64,000 nucleotides of DNA from Volutella citrinella (Eukaryota > Ascomycota > Sordariomycetes > Hypocreales > Nectriaceae), in the NCBI GenBank assembly GCA_034401135.1, contig JAWZSP010000003.1, forward strand, positions 3,658,001 to 3,722,000, written 5' to 3'. Positions 1 through 11,942 of the stretch are shown here, in pieces. Below the pieces are notes generated by a model, which searched no databases, was not told the origin of the DNA, and saw only the letters and a list, made by a program, of their open reading frames with translations. Position 1 is the stretch's first letter. Every line of letters starts with the position of its first letter. A program made the position numbers and the translations under genes.

Positions 1-973
1 GGCTGCGTTGACCCTGCGGGCGCAGCCTCAGATCTTCTCCACCCCACAGGAACTGCTTGACTTTGTCACAAAACACTGGCGGAGCCGTTACGTGACTACT
101 GATATCCTTACGGAGGCCGTGCTTGACGTCTTCATGCACCGGCCCTTTTTCCTCCTGGTGTCTGTCGACGCACCCCTGACAGTCCGCTATCGGCGCTCTC
201 AACAGCGCGCCCAGAGCTCCGGCAAGTTGGATCTCAGCCTCGAGGAGTTTGTTGCCCAGAGCGATGCGCATCTGTACGACCCCGTAATGGGGTTGTCGCC
301 GCTGATATCCCGGGCGGCGGTCCGCCTCCTCAATACCTCCTCATCCCTGGCGCATCTCTACGCAACGCTAGGCAAGCTGGACATACCGAATCCCGATCGT
401 CTCCGCCCAAGCTGGGATACCTACTTCATGGCGCTGGCATCCCTGGCCTCACAGCGCTCCAATTGCATGAAGCGCCGGGTTGGGTGCGTGCTTGTGGGCA
501 AGGAGCGCCGTGTCATCAGCACGGGCTACAATGGAACGCCGAGAGGCTTGCAGAATTGTGCCGAGGGTGGCTGCCCTAGGTGCAACGACGGCAACAGCTC
601 GGGCGTTGCACTATCAACCTGTCTGTGCATTCATGCTGAGGAGAATGCACTTCTCGAGGCAGGGCGGGAGAGGATCCGTGAGGGGTCCGTGTTGTACTGC
701 GACACGTGTCCGTGTTTGACATGCAGCATCAAGATTTGCCAGGTCGGGATTAGTGAGGTGGTCTACAACCACGGATACAGTATGGACAATGAGGCGGCCC
801 GGGTGTTCAGGGAGGCGGGAGTGAGATTGAGACAGTTCATACCGGTGAGTCCTATACGAATGACACGATGCGCTGGCTCGACGACCTCGAACCTGGCACA
901 TGGGCCACGCCCGCTGATTCAATCACAGCCACCAAACGGACTTATTCACTTGGAGAAGATGGAGCTCTACTGA
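1..973 (+). CDS. dcd1: Deoxycytidylate (dCMP) deaminase, 5' end cut by window
   Basis: Deaminates dCMP to dUMP, feeding thymidylate synthesis. The reading frame is already open at base 2, so the start and the first part of the N-terminal P-loop-like region lie outside the window. Exons are <1..844 and 929..973. The 84-base intron 845-928 (GTGAGT...CACAG) is a multiple of three and has no stop, so the frame stays open if it is retained. Splicing joins RQFIP to PPNGLIHLEKMELY, the expected short fungal tail. The visible 295 residues carry the catalytic zinc motif HAEEN (in CIHAEENALLE), the PCLTC cysteine pair, and a second metal-type cluster CAEGGCPRC. The N-terminal extension before the deaminase domain is usual for fungal dCMP deaminases. 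The enzyme identity is firm; the splice is inferred from the sites and the tail. Confidence 0.9.
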   Translation, partial: AALTLRAQPQIFSTPQELLDFVTKHWRSRYVTTDILTEAVLDVFMHRPFFLLVSVDAPLTVRYRRSQQRAQSSGKLDLSLEEFVAQSDAHLYDPVMGLSPLISRAAVRLLNTSSSLAHLYATLGKLDIPNPDRLRPSWDTYFMALASLASQRSNCMKRRVGCVLVGKERRVISTGYNGTPRGLQNCAEGGCPRCNDGNSSGVALSTCLCIHAEENALLEAGRERIREGSVLYCDTCPCLTCSIKICQVGISEVVYNHGYSMDNEAARVFREAGVRLRQFIPVSPIRMTRCAGSTTSNLAHGPRPLIQSQPPNGLIHLEKMELY

Positions 974-3900
974 TTGATTGGATGATGTGCCCGTCTGTCC
1001 CACGGTAGGCGGAGTGGAAGCAGGACTATTAGGTGCTGCCAGGGCTGTGGCTTCGGATCCAGGGCGCCATCCCAGGGCGGCATATCCTCGATGGTGCAAT
1101 CAAGGCACCAGTCGGCATTTGGATGATCATAATGGGCTCATTTCCAGTTTTCTGGAGCATCTCGACCATTCCCTCATTCAGCCATGCAGGCCCCGAGGGA
1201 TATTCCGACTTTGTGCAGATATTGGCAATTCATAGTCCAAGTTACAGCGCCGATAGCACTTGTGTGGAAGCCAACCATTCCGGCCATAGGCCAAATTTCA
1301 AGCTATCACTTTCTTCATGCTTCCCTTGTAATGGTTGGCATCCAATGAGTGAGCCAGACCACAGATTCAGCGCTTGGCTACCCCGTCCAAGCGCCGGCGC
1401 CCGCCTGCAGCGCGCCGAAGCCTGCCCTGCAGGTAACGTGTGTGGCCCGCCCCTGGTGCTTTTTCTGGAGTGCCAGCGTGGCCGTCGATGGTGGCCAAGC
1501 CGGGGCCCAAGGATGGCCATGATTCGGCCGTAGGGTAACCAAGCCCTCAACCCTCCACTTGGCCACATTGAGGCCGGATGATGGGCCCAGCATTCATGCA
1601 CCATGGTTTTTCTTGTGTCGGCACGGCGCGGGTGCTTGCATTTTCGGAGAGATCGGCCCAATTGCCAGCCGACGCATGATGGCGTTTACGACTGTAATAT
1701 GACATGTGGAGGCTAAGCTCGCCCATGATCCTGACAGGAATCACAGGATCCGGGCAGAGCGAAGAGCTCCTCTCCTGAAGCCCGATGGGCTTGGCCCAGT
1801 TGACAACCTGTCCCCTAGAAAGGGGGCCAAGGGGTTGGGCACTCGTTGGACATTCCTGAATCCTGACGACCCTCGTTCAAAATCAGCCCCTGTAATATCG
1901 TTGACGCTGCACTCTGAAGGGGTTCATTTCATGAGCCGCAACAACTTGTGTGCGGTGTGCTTCAACGGCTGGCTAGCTGCAGCGGCCGTCCCATAAAATA
2001 TGCAACCAGTCAGGCGGTCAACGAGTTCGCGTATTATTTTGTGCTAGGCGCCGGGCGGGTAGAACCTGTCCATGTGTGAGTATACATTAGCGCAGGAGTG
2101 AGAGTGCTCGGTGCAAGAGAGCGTTGCGAAGAGGGATCGCATGCTTGGTTCCTCCAACTTGTTTGGTGTTGTAAGCCGTGTAAGTCGACCTCCTTGCAAC
2201 CGGCCCTCCTCCAAGCGCGACTAATAAGATTCTAGATGCCGGCAGAGAATGTCATTGGTGGCGCAACTGAGATGCCGGGACCTGCCCGTCTTCTCCCAGC
2301 CCGATACCTCTGTTCGGGGCATTTGGGGGCCCCAGTTGAGTGAGACCAGGGACCTTGGTGTCCATGAGGCTTGGTGTAGCGCCAGCGCGGACCGGATCTG
2401 GCGGGGCCACCCCCGGACTCTTCCAATTGAAGCGAAATGACGGATTATGGGAAGCTGGATGGGCATTGCGGGCATAATCAAAGACAAGATTACAGCTGGT
2501 AGCTAGCCCATCCCACAGTGGAGCGAATAGGAGAGGAATAGATTGTTTGTTTTGATCAAGAGATTGTATTACCTGCTGCGCGTCATCATGGCCCGGCGGA
2601 TTGGAATACCTGGGCGCCATGACGGGGATGCTGACGGATGCCCGATGAGCTGGCAGTGGCGACTGAGGGGCTGGAGTGAGGAGACAAGTTGGCCAGCCAC
2701 TCCCGGTTGACCAGCTTGCCAGCCAAGTTTCTAATATGATGTGGCAAAGTGCGAATAGTTGGAATGTAAATGCACCACCGGGATGACGGAGTGAGCTACA
2801 CGGCGATCATAGCACTGACGCGGCGAACGGGTGGGAGGCCTTATGTCGAAGGTGCTATTTCTCGCTTATTGGCAATATGATGTGAGTGAGAATAAGCGCC
2901 CATCTGCGGCCACGAGTCCGACCAGCATATGTAGTATGGGGTTGATTTGGCGATGAGAAGCGCAGTTGCAGAAGCACGACACGTACCAGGAATTACCCAT
3001 GTACTACCAGACACTACGTACTGGGAGTGGACGGGCGAGCGCGGGTTCCTGACTGTGTAATGGCAGTGGCTGTCATCCCATGGCCATCCCATTTCGTCCC
3101 AATGCCATGCTGATGCCCTCTCTTCGGCATGGGTGATCGTCGCGTGGACTAGGGGCGGGCACCAAAAGGCGTGTACCCTCGTCGGCTGCCAAACTCCTGG
3201 GAGCTCCCTGGGAGCACCCTTGGACCAGGGCCTCCAGCACCAGTTGTGCTGGACCCTTGGACAGCCAGCATTTGGGCACAAGCCAAAATGCCAGAATGGG
3301 ACAACCCCTGCGCTTTGGCGTCGCGATGCGCCCAGTGGAGCATCAGGCCTGAAGGCTGGAGCGTGTCAGTGTCAAAAGGGGAGGCTGTAAGAAAGTCCTT
3401 GGATGAGAGCAGGCGAGGAGGAGACGCAAGAAGGAGGAGGCGGGTAGGCGGCCGGGCGGGACTGGCTTTCGGCGCTCCGAAGCGCTGTTGTTAGGGACGC
3501 CTGTGTGCGTGGGTGTCTGCCGCCTCGTGGTTTGCAGTTTGTGTCGGGCGACGGTTTCGAGAATCCCAAATAGGAAAAATGAAAACAATAACAACTCAAG
3601 CCGGATCGCCGACGGTAGAAAACTTATCGGACATCGGGTTCTCTTGTGTGTGAGTTTATTGCTTTCCTGGAGGCTGGCAGTAAGACCCAGTCTCTGGTTA
3701 GAACAGAGACAGCAGAGGAATGCAATGCCCCTCTGGGCACACTATCGTTCATTCGTTCTCGGGGTTCATGATGTTATGGTCAAGCCAAACGCCATCAGAA
3801 AGCGGGCCCCAAACCCGTGAAGCGCAGGCGGGCCACGGACGCCAGTCCGGCCCCGTGGCCAGACAGGGGGGAAGAGGGCCCGTGTGCCTAACGCCAACTC

Positions 3901-4289
3901 CCACCCCAGTCGAAAAACGCGCTTTGGACGTGTCGCGCTAGCCCGATATAGAAACACTGTAAACAAATGCGTCTCCGCGTGAGCGCGTCTTCCCTGGCCT
4001 GCCATCGAACACCACCTCATGGGTGTTAGTACTTGGTGACGCACCCACCCACAGGTACCCGATTAGGTACCCAAGTAATAAAGACACAATAATAGGACAT
4101 GGGCGGGTTTCTGACCAACGATGAGACTGTTTTCTTTTGGGGGGAAGAGAGTGGCGGGTGGCCGTGTATTGCGCCAAGGTAGTCTGGCCAGCCGCGAGAC
4201 AGTTGCGAATGGGCATGATTCAAGCCAGACTGGCAGCGCTACATCGCGCGTCCCAGCACTTTTAGCGCAAGCGGAAGGCTCTGTGAAGC
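974..4289. other. Gene-free stretch between dcd1 and the wee1 leader
   Basis: About 3.3 kb with only short, mutually overlapping open frames on both strands. None shows a recognisable domain, good codon use or splice-linked continuation. It holds one copy of a 14-base sequence also found at 42591 and 49724. I see no tRNA, rRNA or transposase remnant. Confidence 0.5.
1517..1530 (+). repeat. Copy 1 of a dispersed 14-base sequence
   Basis: CCATGATTCGGCCG, identical and in the same orientation at 42591-42604 and 49724-49737. All three copies are in gene-free DNA, and the flanks do not align convincingly by eye. Confidence 0.6.
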
Positions 4290-5422
4290 TGTGAGCAGTA
4301 CCTTCAACAAGTGGTACCTTCGGGTGCCCCATGCTCCCCACTGTGCCTCCCCTGTCTGGCTCCTCATCCACTCCTGGTCCATCCCAGGCTCCTCCTGGTC
4401 GAGCTACGCACCTGCCTCAGACCCTCCCATCCTGTCCTCTGGGCCTCTGGCACTGGTTAACTCGCCCCAATCTGACCAACCATTTGCTTCCACCAACGCG
4501 AGACGGCCACCTGCTCCTGCTCCTGCTCCTGTTCACTGCTCGATCGTGCCTCGCAACTTCCAATCCCTTCCACACCCTCGCAACTTTCCAAACCTGGAAG
4601 TGCCCAACAGCCAACTGCATTCCAACCCGAGCCGGCCACGGCCAGTCGTTTCTGTGTTTGGTTGACCCGGATCCTGAGTCAACACTTGCGTCGCGTATCC
4701 ACGCTATGATCTAAGCACCACTTCCCACTTTTGCAACAGCCACCTCACGAGGCGTCTTGGGTCAGGTCTCTCCTGTCGCTCGGCCTTGTCCATCCTCCTT
4801 GGCGGCGCCCACGACGACAAAGACAGCTGTTGATCCAGGCTTCCCGAACCGCCATGTTGTAACGGCATGCTTTCTTGACACACACCACTTCCCAGCGACG
4901 ACCAGAATGACAACGACCCGTGCTTCGTAGCCACCACAGAGCCCTGCGATCACCACCAACCTACCCTCAGCTTCCTCACATATCTTGCCAACGAGAGGCT
5001 CTCACCTCGCCCTCACCCCAAACACGCAGCTCCGTCAGCCTGCCTGCACCGTGTTTTCACAATTCCTTGCTGCAGCCGGCACACACACGATCATCTGCCT
5101 GCTTCTCCCACATTTCGCTTGCAGAGTCATGATATGATCTTGCATTTCTCCAGTGTGACTGGTTCTTCTGGCATCTGGGGTGTGCCTCGCACCTGACGTC
5201 CTTGCGCACTATAGCGCGCGTTGCCTTCTCGCCAGCCACAGCACGTCTCACTCCGACTACGATTTTGATCTGTGACGATAGTTACAGTTGGATGCCACCC
5301 TCCAATTGCATCAAACAGAGAGCAACCCATATTCGCATCTAGCCTTGCTTACGTGGGCATTCCTCTCTTGATATCTGCCCGCGATAGGCCCGACCCTTCA
5401 ACATTCCACGTACGCAGTCATA
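4290..5422 (+). promoter_or_regulatory. CT-rich promoter and leader region of wee1
   Basis: The plus strand is markedly pyrimidine-rich here, with repeated CTCCTGGTCC and CTGCTC-type runs (for example near 4507-4530). This is common upstream of fungal genes. Several ATGs with short frames precede the wee1 start, so upstream ORFs in a long leader are possible. No TATA element close to the start was convincing. The extent is approximate. Confidence 0.4.
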
Positions 5423-8400
5423 ATGTCCTTCTCCAACAGCGGCGGCGGCACTCTCGCCTTGCCGTCACCAACACACACCCACCACATCGATGCGACGTCA
5501 GCCGCCGTGCGTACCCTTCGACGTTCTATCTCACGGTCACCTTCAAAATATTTGTCGCGATCCAACTCGCAAACATCACAAGGGTCTTCTGAGAACGCCC
5601 GCCAGGCATCACCACAATCGCCTTGCAGGCGATTTGCTACCACACCACAAAACCAGCAACCTCTCACCTCACACACGCGCTCGGCGCCCGCCCTGGTGGC
5701 CTCGAGCCACGCCTGTGCCCCACATCAGTCCATATTTACACCATTCCGCCCAAGCATCAGGCTTTCTTTGCGTTCTGCAAAGTCAAAGACGGCTTCTCCT
5801 TCAAGGCCCTTGGCCCGGGCTCGTGCATCTCCGAAGAGTCCATTGAAAAGAGCTCTCAACACTGCACCTGACAACGGTAATTCGCTACCGGCGGTCACAC
5901 CGTCCATAATCGACTTCGTCGAACAAGAAAACAGCACACCGTCTGCACCCAAAACTGCTGCTCGGGAAAGCTCCGAGAAACGACATAGTTTGCACATTGA
6001 TCTTTCTGGGTCATCCCAATCGGCTTTTCTCAAAGCTCTCGATAGCAACAGCGACACCTTGATGGTTTCCCACACCGGTTCGCTCAAACGCAGTGATGCG
6101 ACTATGAATCTTGACCAACCGAACCAGGGAAGCCCGATGGCTAAGCGGCGGAGTTTGCATGGAATCTCGGGCCTAGGTCAGATCGACGATCAAAATATCT
6201 TCGGCTCCATTACCACTTCATCACAGAGCTTCAACATTCACGAGGACTCAGGATCGGAGTACGAACTATCTGGAATTGGCGGTGGTGTATCACTTCGCGA
6301 TCCTCTCCCATCCCCCACACCAACGGCCAATGTCCCGAAGCGCTCGTCCTCGTTACGGAAATCAACTTTGCAGCAACGATACGGCGAGAGAGGCTCCTTG
6401 GGTAGGCGAAACGGCGAACGTCAGCTGGCACAGATAAGTGCCGACTTTTCCCCCGTCAGATTACGTCCCCAGCTCTCATTTGACCAATTTGTGCCCCCTT
6501 CCGCCTCTCAAGAGAGTCCCTTCATATCAAACACTCCTGGCTCCAAAGCGCATGCCATGGAAAACAAAAGCCATCAACCTCACCCCCTCTCCAAAACTCT
6601 CTCTACCTCATCCTCTGGAAGCAGCTTGACAGAGGAGCCTCCCCTCTTCGCACCGCCCGCCAAGGCAGCCGAACGACCGGTGAGACCTCACCCATTTTCT
6701 CGGTCTCTGCCCCTCAATGCTACGAGGCCCTCACGCTCCAATGACTTTTCCAAGGCGGTGGCTACTCCCAACAGGTCTCAATTGTGGGATGGCGCGTTCA
6801 ACTCGACTGGCTTGATATCTAAGGTCAATCGAAACCCTGAAGAGGAGACGGATAAGAAGATGGCTCCGCCTGACACACCATGCAAGAAGCACTCAAATCC
6901 TTTTGCAACCTTCCCACCACCAGCTGGCAGTGCACTGAAGAAGAGGGGTAACAACCGCGCTTCCTTTGCTGGCCTTCCTTCGACTCCTTTCAACCCGCTC
7001 TCCAGCCAGGGTCCTCCTAACACGTTTGGAAATCCAGGCAAAGGCCTGTCCATTTTTCAAAGAGGAAATGCCTCGAGGAGCTCACGGCGTGGAAGCGTGC
7101 TGAGCATTGATGGAGAAGACTCAAAACTATTCAACGAGAGCATTGATTTCTCTACACCTCTCGAGGGCGACGCCCCGCCCACTCCTACGAAGAACACACT
7201 TACTCCCAGCCTAAGCAACCTTAGCGAGCACTCGATGGAAAGCCCCAGTGCTAACCGAACATTACCACCGCCAACTTCAGCCGTTCGTCCGATGATATCA
7301 CGCGAATCAACCTGTGAGTCCGCCCCCAAGGCTCGAACCATATCAAAGGGACGAGTAGATTATATACATCAACAAGTTGCGCTATATGGCGAGTCACCTA
7401 CAGTGCTACAACTTCCCTTTCCTTCTTACGGCCAGTCTCGAGCGAGACGTGGCCTAGGATCCCCTAGTCCTCTTCGCCCAGACTTGATTTCACTCCCACC
7501 CAAGGAACTCTTTGCTAAGATGAAACGTGCCGATTCAGCGAGTCCCCTTGATGGACGACGAACCCCACAGACTCCACAGGAGAGTCTCCTCCCCTTGGAC
7601 ACTAGTCGTTTGTCTATTTCCCAGACCGGCGACGGGTTCCCAGACTCGATGCCGCCTCCGGTGACCCCTACAGGTGGACGAGATTTCCGATCCTCAACCA
7701 GTCTTCTCGTTACTCCTGTCAATGCTCGTACGACCAACCTCGATGTTGATGCGAGCTTGTACTCTCGCTTTGACAAGGTGGAACAAATCGGTAAAGGAGA
7801 GTTCTCAACCGTCTATCGCGTCACCAAGGTTGACCACCGGCAAATGGCATTTGATGCTCTGGTTGCTACCACGCCCAGCGAGCGGTCCCGTAGCCCCGCG
7901 AAGGGTCAAGTTTATGCTGTCAAGAAGAGCAAACATCCGTATCAAGGCCCTAGGGATCGGGAAGCCAAGATTCGAGAGGCTCGTATCCTGCAGGCTCTTT
8001 CACACACTGATCATGTGGTCAAGTATTACGATGACTGGGAGCACAATTTCCATCTTTACATTCAAACAGAGTTCTGTGAAGAGGGGCCCCTTGACAGGTT
8101 TTTGAGCAATGTTGGACGTGGCGGTCGATTGGACGATTTCCGCATCTTCAAGATCCTACAGGATCTTTGCTCGGTAAGGTTGACCTGTCGGCTCGTCTTT
8201 GACATTTAGACTAACCCAATTACAGGGCTTGAAGGAAATCCACGATGCCGGTTTCATGCATCTCGATCTCAAGCCAGCAAACATCTTGGTTACTTTTGAA
8301 GGTGTTTTGAAGATCGGTGATTTTGGGCTTGCTCAACAATGCGACTCCCCTCAAAGTGTTGACATCGAAGGAGATCGGGAATACATGGCACCCGAGATGC

Positions 8401-8927
8401 TCAAAGGAAAGGTTGGGCAATCTGCTGATGTCTTCTCTCTCGGCCTCATCATCCTCGAGACTGCTGCCAATGTGGTGCTGCCAGATAACGGCCCCACGTG
8501 GATTGCTCTTCGGTCTGGTGACCTGTCTGAGGTGCCCAGCTTGACCTGGACTCCTTCAATCGAAGTGGCCCGAGATGCCGCGGGCAACCCCGCCGAGTCG
8601 ATGCACAGCGACGAGTTTTCGAGTGGAAAGACGCATGATCCAAGCAACCTGTTTGGCTCTTTCAAGCGATCCGAGCTGCAGCAGCCTCCTGATTTCATGG
8701 TCGACGCCTTTCACCCCAGCTCACTAGACTCGATCGTGCGCTGGATGACATTGCAAGAGCCTGACGAAAGACCCACCGTCCGCCAAATATTGGCTCTAGA
8801 AGGCTTGCAGTGGATTACGGAACAGCGCGAGGCGCCGGCGACAGTGTATGAGGGCAACTGGGGACCGGCAAAGATTTTCCCTGTGTCTATTGCGGGCGAC
8901 AGTGATACTGAGATGACGGATGTTTGA
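5423..8927 (+). CDS. wee1: Wee1-family cell-cycle protein kinase
   Basis: Wee1/Swe1 kinases delay mitosis by phosphorylating the inhibitory tyrosine of Cdk1 in the nucleus. Exons are 5423..8173 and 8226..8927, giving 1150 residues, normal for fungal Wee1. The 52-base intron (GTAAGG, branch CTAAC, TTACAG) splits the kinase domain just before the catalytic loop. Residues 1 to about 770 are Ser/Thr/Pro-rich and low in complexity, with many SP and TP pairs that look like CDK/MAPK sites. The kinase domain starts near residue 780: glycine loop GKGEFSTVY (about 790), an insert, lysine K834 in AVKK, the Wee1-type catalytic loop HLDLKPAN (929-936), DFG at 949-951, then EYMAPEM. HLD in place of HRD is characteristic of this family. 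A short tail follows the domain. Start chosen because the frame opens there after a pyrimidine-rich leader. Confidence 0.93.
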
Positions 8928-9785
8928 AGGAATATTGGTGGAACCAGAAGGACGAAGGACGGACGCCAAGGAACCCGTGACTCTGGATACTTCCAGAAAA
9001 AGATGGGCTATTCGGCGTGGATCAGGTTTGGCATTGCTGGATTGCCCCCGAGTGGATAGGCCACCTCTCCGAATATTGGAATCGACACTTGGCGACACTG
9101 CCGAGATGATTTGGCAACGATATGTTGCTCCATATCATGATACGATACGACAACATTACGACATACGAAGGCGAGAAGTTGCTTCATATTGGCGTTTTTT
9201 TCTCTTTATTTCAATCGGCCGTTCAACGCTCGCGTGGCAAAGCTTGCTCTCCCAGAGGCAAACCGATAGCAAATGGATGGTGACCCAAAGTCTCCGTCCC
9301 GCTAGCGACGTTGGCAAGGCTTGCTCAAGAATGCGGACGTGTGCCGACGACGCGTTGCAGCCAAGGCTGAAGACTGGCATCTCCAGAGCGAGATTGCGTG
9401 TACAACTCAGAATGGAAGGATTAGACATGTTGGAATTACATGGTTACATGGGGTAATAATCCACGACACGGGAGCGAGCCGTGTCCTGAGAAGAGGCAAG
9501 CGGCGAGACGCCCCGAGGGAACGCATCGGTAAGGGAAAAAGGATGACGCATTGCATCGGGAAGGCACTGGGCCACATTTGGCAGAGTTATGTAGATACAT
9601 ATATACATATATAAGGGAAAGCTGGTGGAGGAGGATATTGGTATGGGTTGCTTTTTGGAGCCGAGAGGATTTTGAGCGTGCCTGGACTGGAAGCGGATCT
9701 GATTGTCGCTGATGATTCTGACGATGATATGGCATGAATATGATATGACCAGGTCACAATGATGAAATATGTGCGTCTGCGTTGC

Positions 9786-9805
9786 AAGTGAAGTGAAGTG
9801 AAGTG
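9786..9805. repeat. AAGTG pentanucleotide microsatellite
   Basis: Four tandem AAGTG units followed by a degenerate fifth, in gene-free DNA. Confidence 0.8.
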
Positions 9806-10029
9806 AGTTGCAGTCGCTGTCTTATGGCATCTACATGATGATGGGAGTGATAATGAAGAAATGACATGGTCACCACGCAGCCGACAGTGGCCGAGCGGGG
9901 GGCGCGGCACAGAAGCCGATAACGCTGGGGCATCTCAACAACCTGCGAGTCGGCGTGGTCTGCAAGGCCAATGCATTTATCATCACCACATAATCCCGAG
10001 AGCCATTTTCCTTATTCTTGCATCTCTTC

Positions 10030-10056
10030 AACACACACACAGGCACACACACACAC
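10030..10056. repeat. CA-dinucleotide repeat in the oxidoreductase leader
   Basis: Two short CA runs separated by a single GG interruption, ending 17-20 bases before the ATG of the FAD oxidoreductase gene and therefore probably within its 5' UTR. Confidence 0.8.
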
Positions 10057-10072
10057 TCTCACAAACCTCGTC

Positions 10073-11540
10073 ATGGCTGGCACTACACTAATGGAGGGGC
10101 AGGCTGAGCTGCCCACCCCGCAGAGTACAGCATCGTATTGGCATCACCAGCCGTCGACCAAGCTCCTCGGTCACCGAACGACGGCTGATGTACCTGTGAC
10201 GGCGGATGTCGTCGTGATTGGAAGCGGTATCACCGGGTCATTTGCAGCCAGGGAGCTCGTCGCAGGTGGGAGGGCGGTTCTCATGCTTGAGGCACGGGAA
10301 GCTTGCTGGGGCGCGACAGGACGAGTGAGTGTCATTTCATCTGGAGTGGCGGGCATGGGACGTTGAGACGGCGATGGCGATGATGATGAAGCGGTTGGTT
10401 AACTCTCATGCTGCACAGAATGGCGGTCACTGCCAGCCTCTCATCTACGCCTCCAAGCCCGATGTTGGCCGCTTCGAGCTTGACACCTACCACTATATCC
10501 GAGAGCTCATCGCCAATAACAACATTCCCTGCGACTTCCAGGTCGTCGGCGGCGTCCACTCGTTGCCGTCGGCCGAGGCTGTGAAGCTTGCGACCAAGCA
10601 TCTTGAGCGCCTCAAGGCCGAGTTCCCAGACCTGGCCGAGGGCATTGAGATCACCAGCGACAAGGACAGGCTGAGCCACCTACGCGTGCCAGATGCCATT
10701 GCGGCTGTCTACCAGCCACATGCCGCAAAGTGCTGGCCATACAAGCTTGTGGCATGGATCCTCGAGACTCTCCTCGCCCAGAACCCGCCCTCGGGCTTCA
10801 ATCTGCAAACCGCAACGCCTGTCGAGAGCCTACAGCGCGAAGGCACCTCATGGATTGTACACACGCCCCGAGGCCAGGTAGCTGCCGAGAGCGTCGTGCT
10901 GGCCACCAACGCATATACCTCGCACCTGCTGCCCCAGTTCACCAGCATCATCGTGCCGGTCCGCGGGCAGGTTGCGGCGCTTCGCCCCCCGAGCGACTCG
11001 GCGGCTCTGGAGCACAGCCATGTTTGGCAGACCGAGGCCGGAGGCGATGACTACCTTGTGCAGCGGCCTACGGGCCAGCTGATCATGGGAGGAGAGCGGC
11101 TGCATGCGTCGGGCAAGGAGGTTGGCGTATCTCGCGACGATGCCATCAACGACAAAGTGAGCAAGAGACTGCACGAGGCGCTCGGCGACGCATTGAAGTT
11201 GCGGCCTCCGGGCAAGACCGAGGACAAGACGCTCCCTGCCGAGTATGAGTGGACCGGGATCATGGGCTACTCCAAGGACGGCTGCCCCTGGGTCGGAAAG
11301 GTGCCTGCGGTGCTCGGAGGGGAGGATGGAGGGCTGTGGATGTGTGCGGGATACACGGGCCACGGCATGGCGACTGCGGCGCGATGCGGCATTGCCGCTG
11401 CCGAGGGCTTGCTGGGGCGGGCGGATGGTGTTCAACTTCCGCTGGGATTCCTCATTGACGCTGGGAGAGCGGACCGCGCGAGGGCCATGGAGCTGCCCGC
11501 GACTACGATGGAGGAGGACCTAAGAGCCTTATTCGAGTGA
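10073..11540 (+). CDS. DAO-family FAD-dependent oxidoreductase
   Basis: Exons are 10073..10324 and 10419..11540, giving 457 residues. The intron (94 bases, GTGAGT...GCACAG) has a GTTAACTC branch region. Splicing recreates GATGRNGGHCQP, the conserved second flavin-binding motif of this family, which strongly supports the junction. The N-terminal dinucleotide fold reads VVVIGSGITGSFAAREL at about residue 45, followed by the acidic residue of the ADP-ribose site. The C-terminal part has the family motif WTGIMGYSKDGCPWVG and a glycine-rich CAGYTGHGMA segment. The usual reaction is oxidation of an amine or amino acid carbon-nitrogen bond with release of hydrogen peroxide; the substrate cannot be told. 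There is no C-terminal peroxisome signal (ends ALFE). It is convergent with the acyl-CoA ligase gene. The ATG at 10073 was preferred to an upstream in-frame Met because that extension is translated microsatellite. Confidence 0.88.
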
Positions 11541-11942
11541 TGGCAAAACTGTTGCGTCGGGGGGCGGGGCAGAGAAACCGCTGGCGTCGCATATGTTGGT
11601 GGCCATCGTATAGACTGAATGGACACTAGGCCTGGCATCCGGTCACAATAGAATTGAGGAGATATTTGAAAACATTGGTATTGGCTCAAGGTCGTCATCT
11701 GTGGCATCGGCTTGGTCGATGCGGACGAGGAGGTTTGCGGCACACACCCAAATAAACCAGACCACGCGCAAATCCTCCTCGTCCTTCTCAATCTCAATAG
11801 GCTTATTTGAACTGAACATAGCAAGAGTCTGACAGAGAAGGTGGTCTGCGGCACTCTCGTGCTCTATCGCGATCCGAGAGACGCGCCGGCAACCACACCC
11901 TACAAAATAGACGGATTAGCTGGCTCTATCACGGCGGCCAAC
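11541..11942. other. Convergent 3' intergenic region
   Basis: Lies between the stop codons of the FAD oxidoreductase (plus) and the acyl-CoA ligase (minus). Only overlapping short frames are seen; presumably both 3' UTRs. Confidence 0.5.

Larger units (their letters stand above)
8928..10072. other. Gene-free stretch between wee1 and the FAD oxidoreductase
   Basis: Probably the wee1 3' UTR followed by the promoter of the next gene. It contains an AT-rich patch (about 9591-9615) and two microsatellites, listed separately. No supported gene. Confidence 0.5.
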
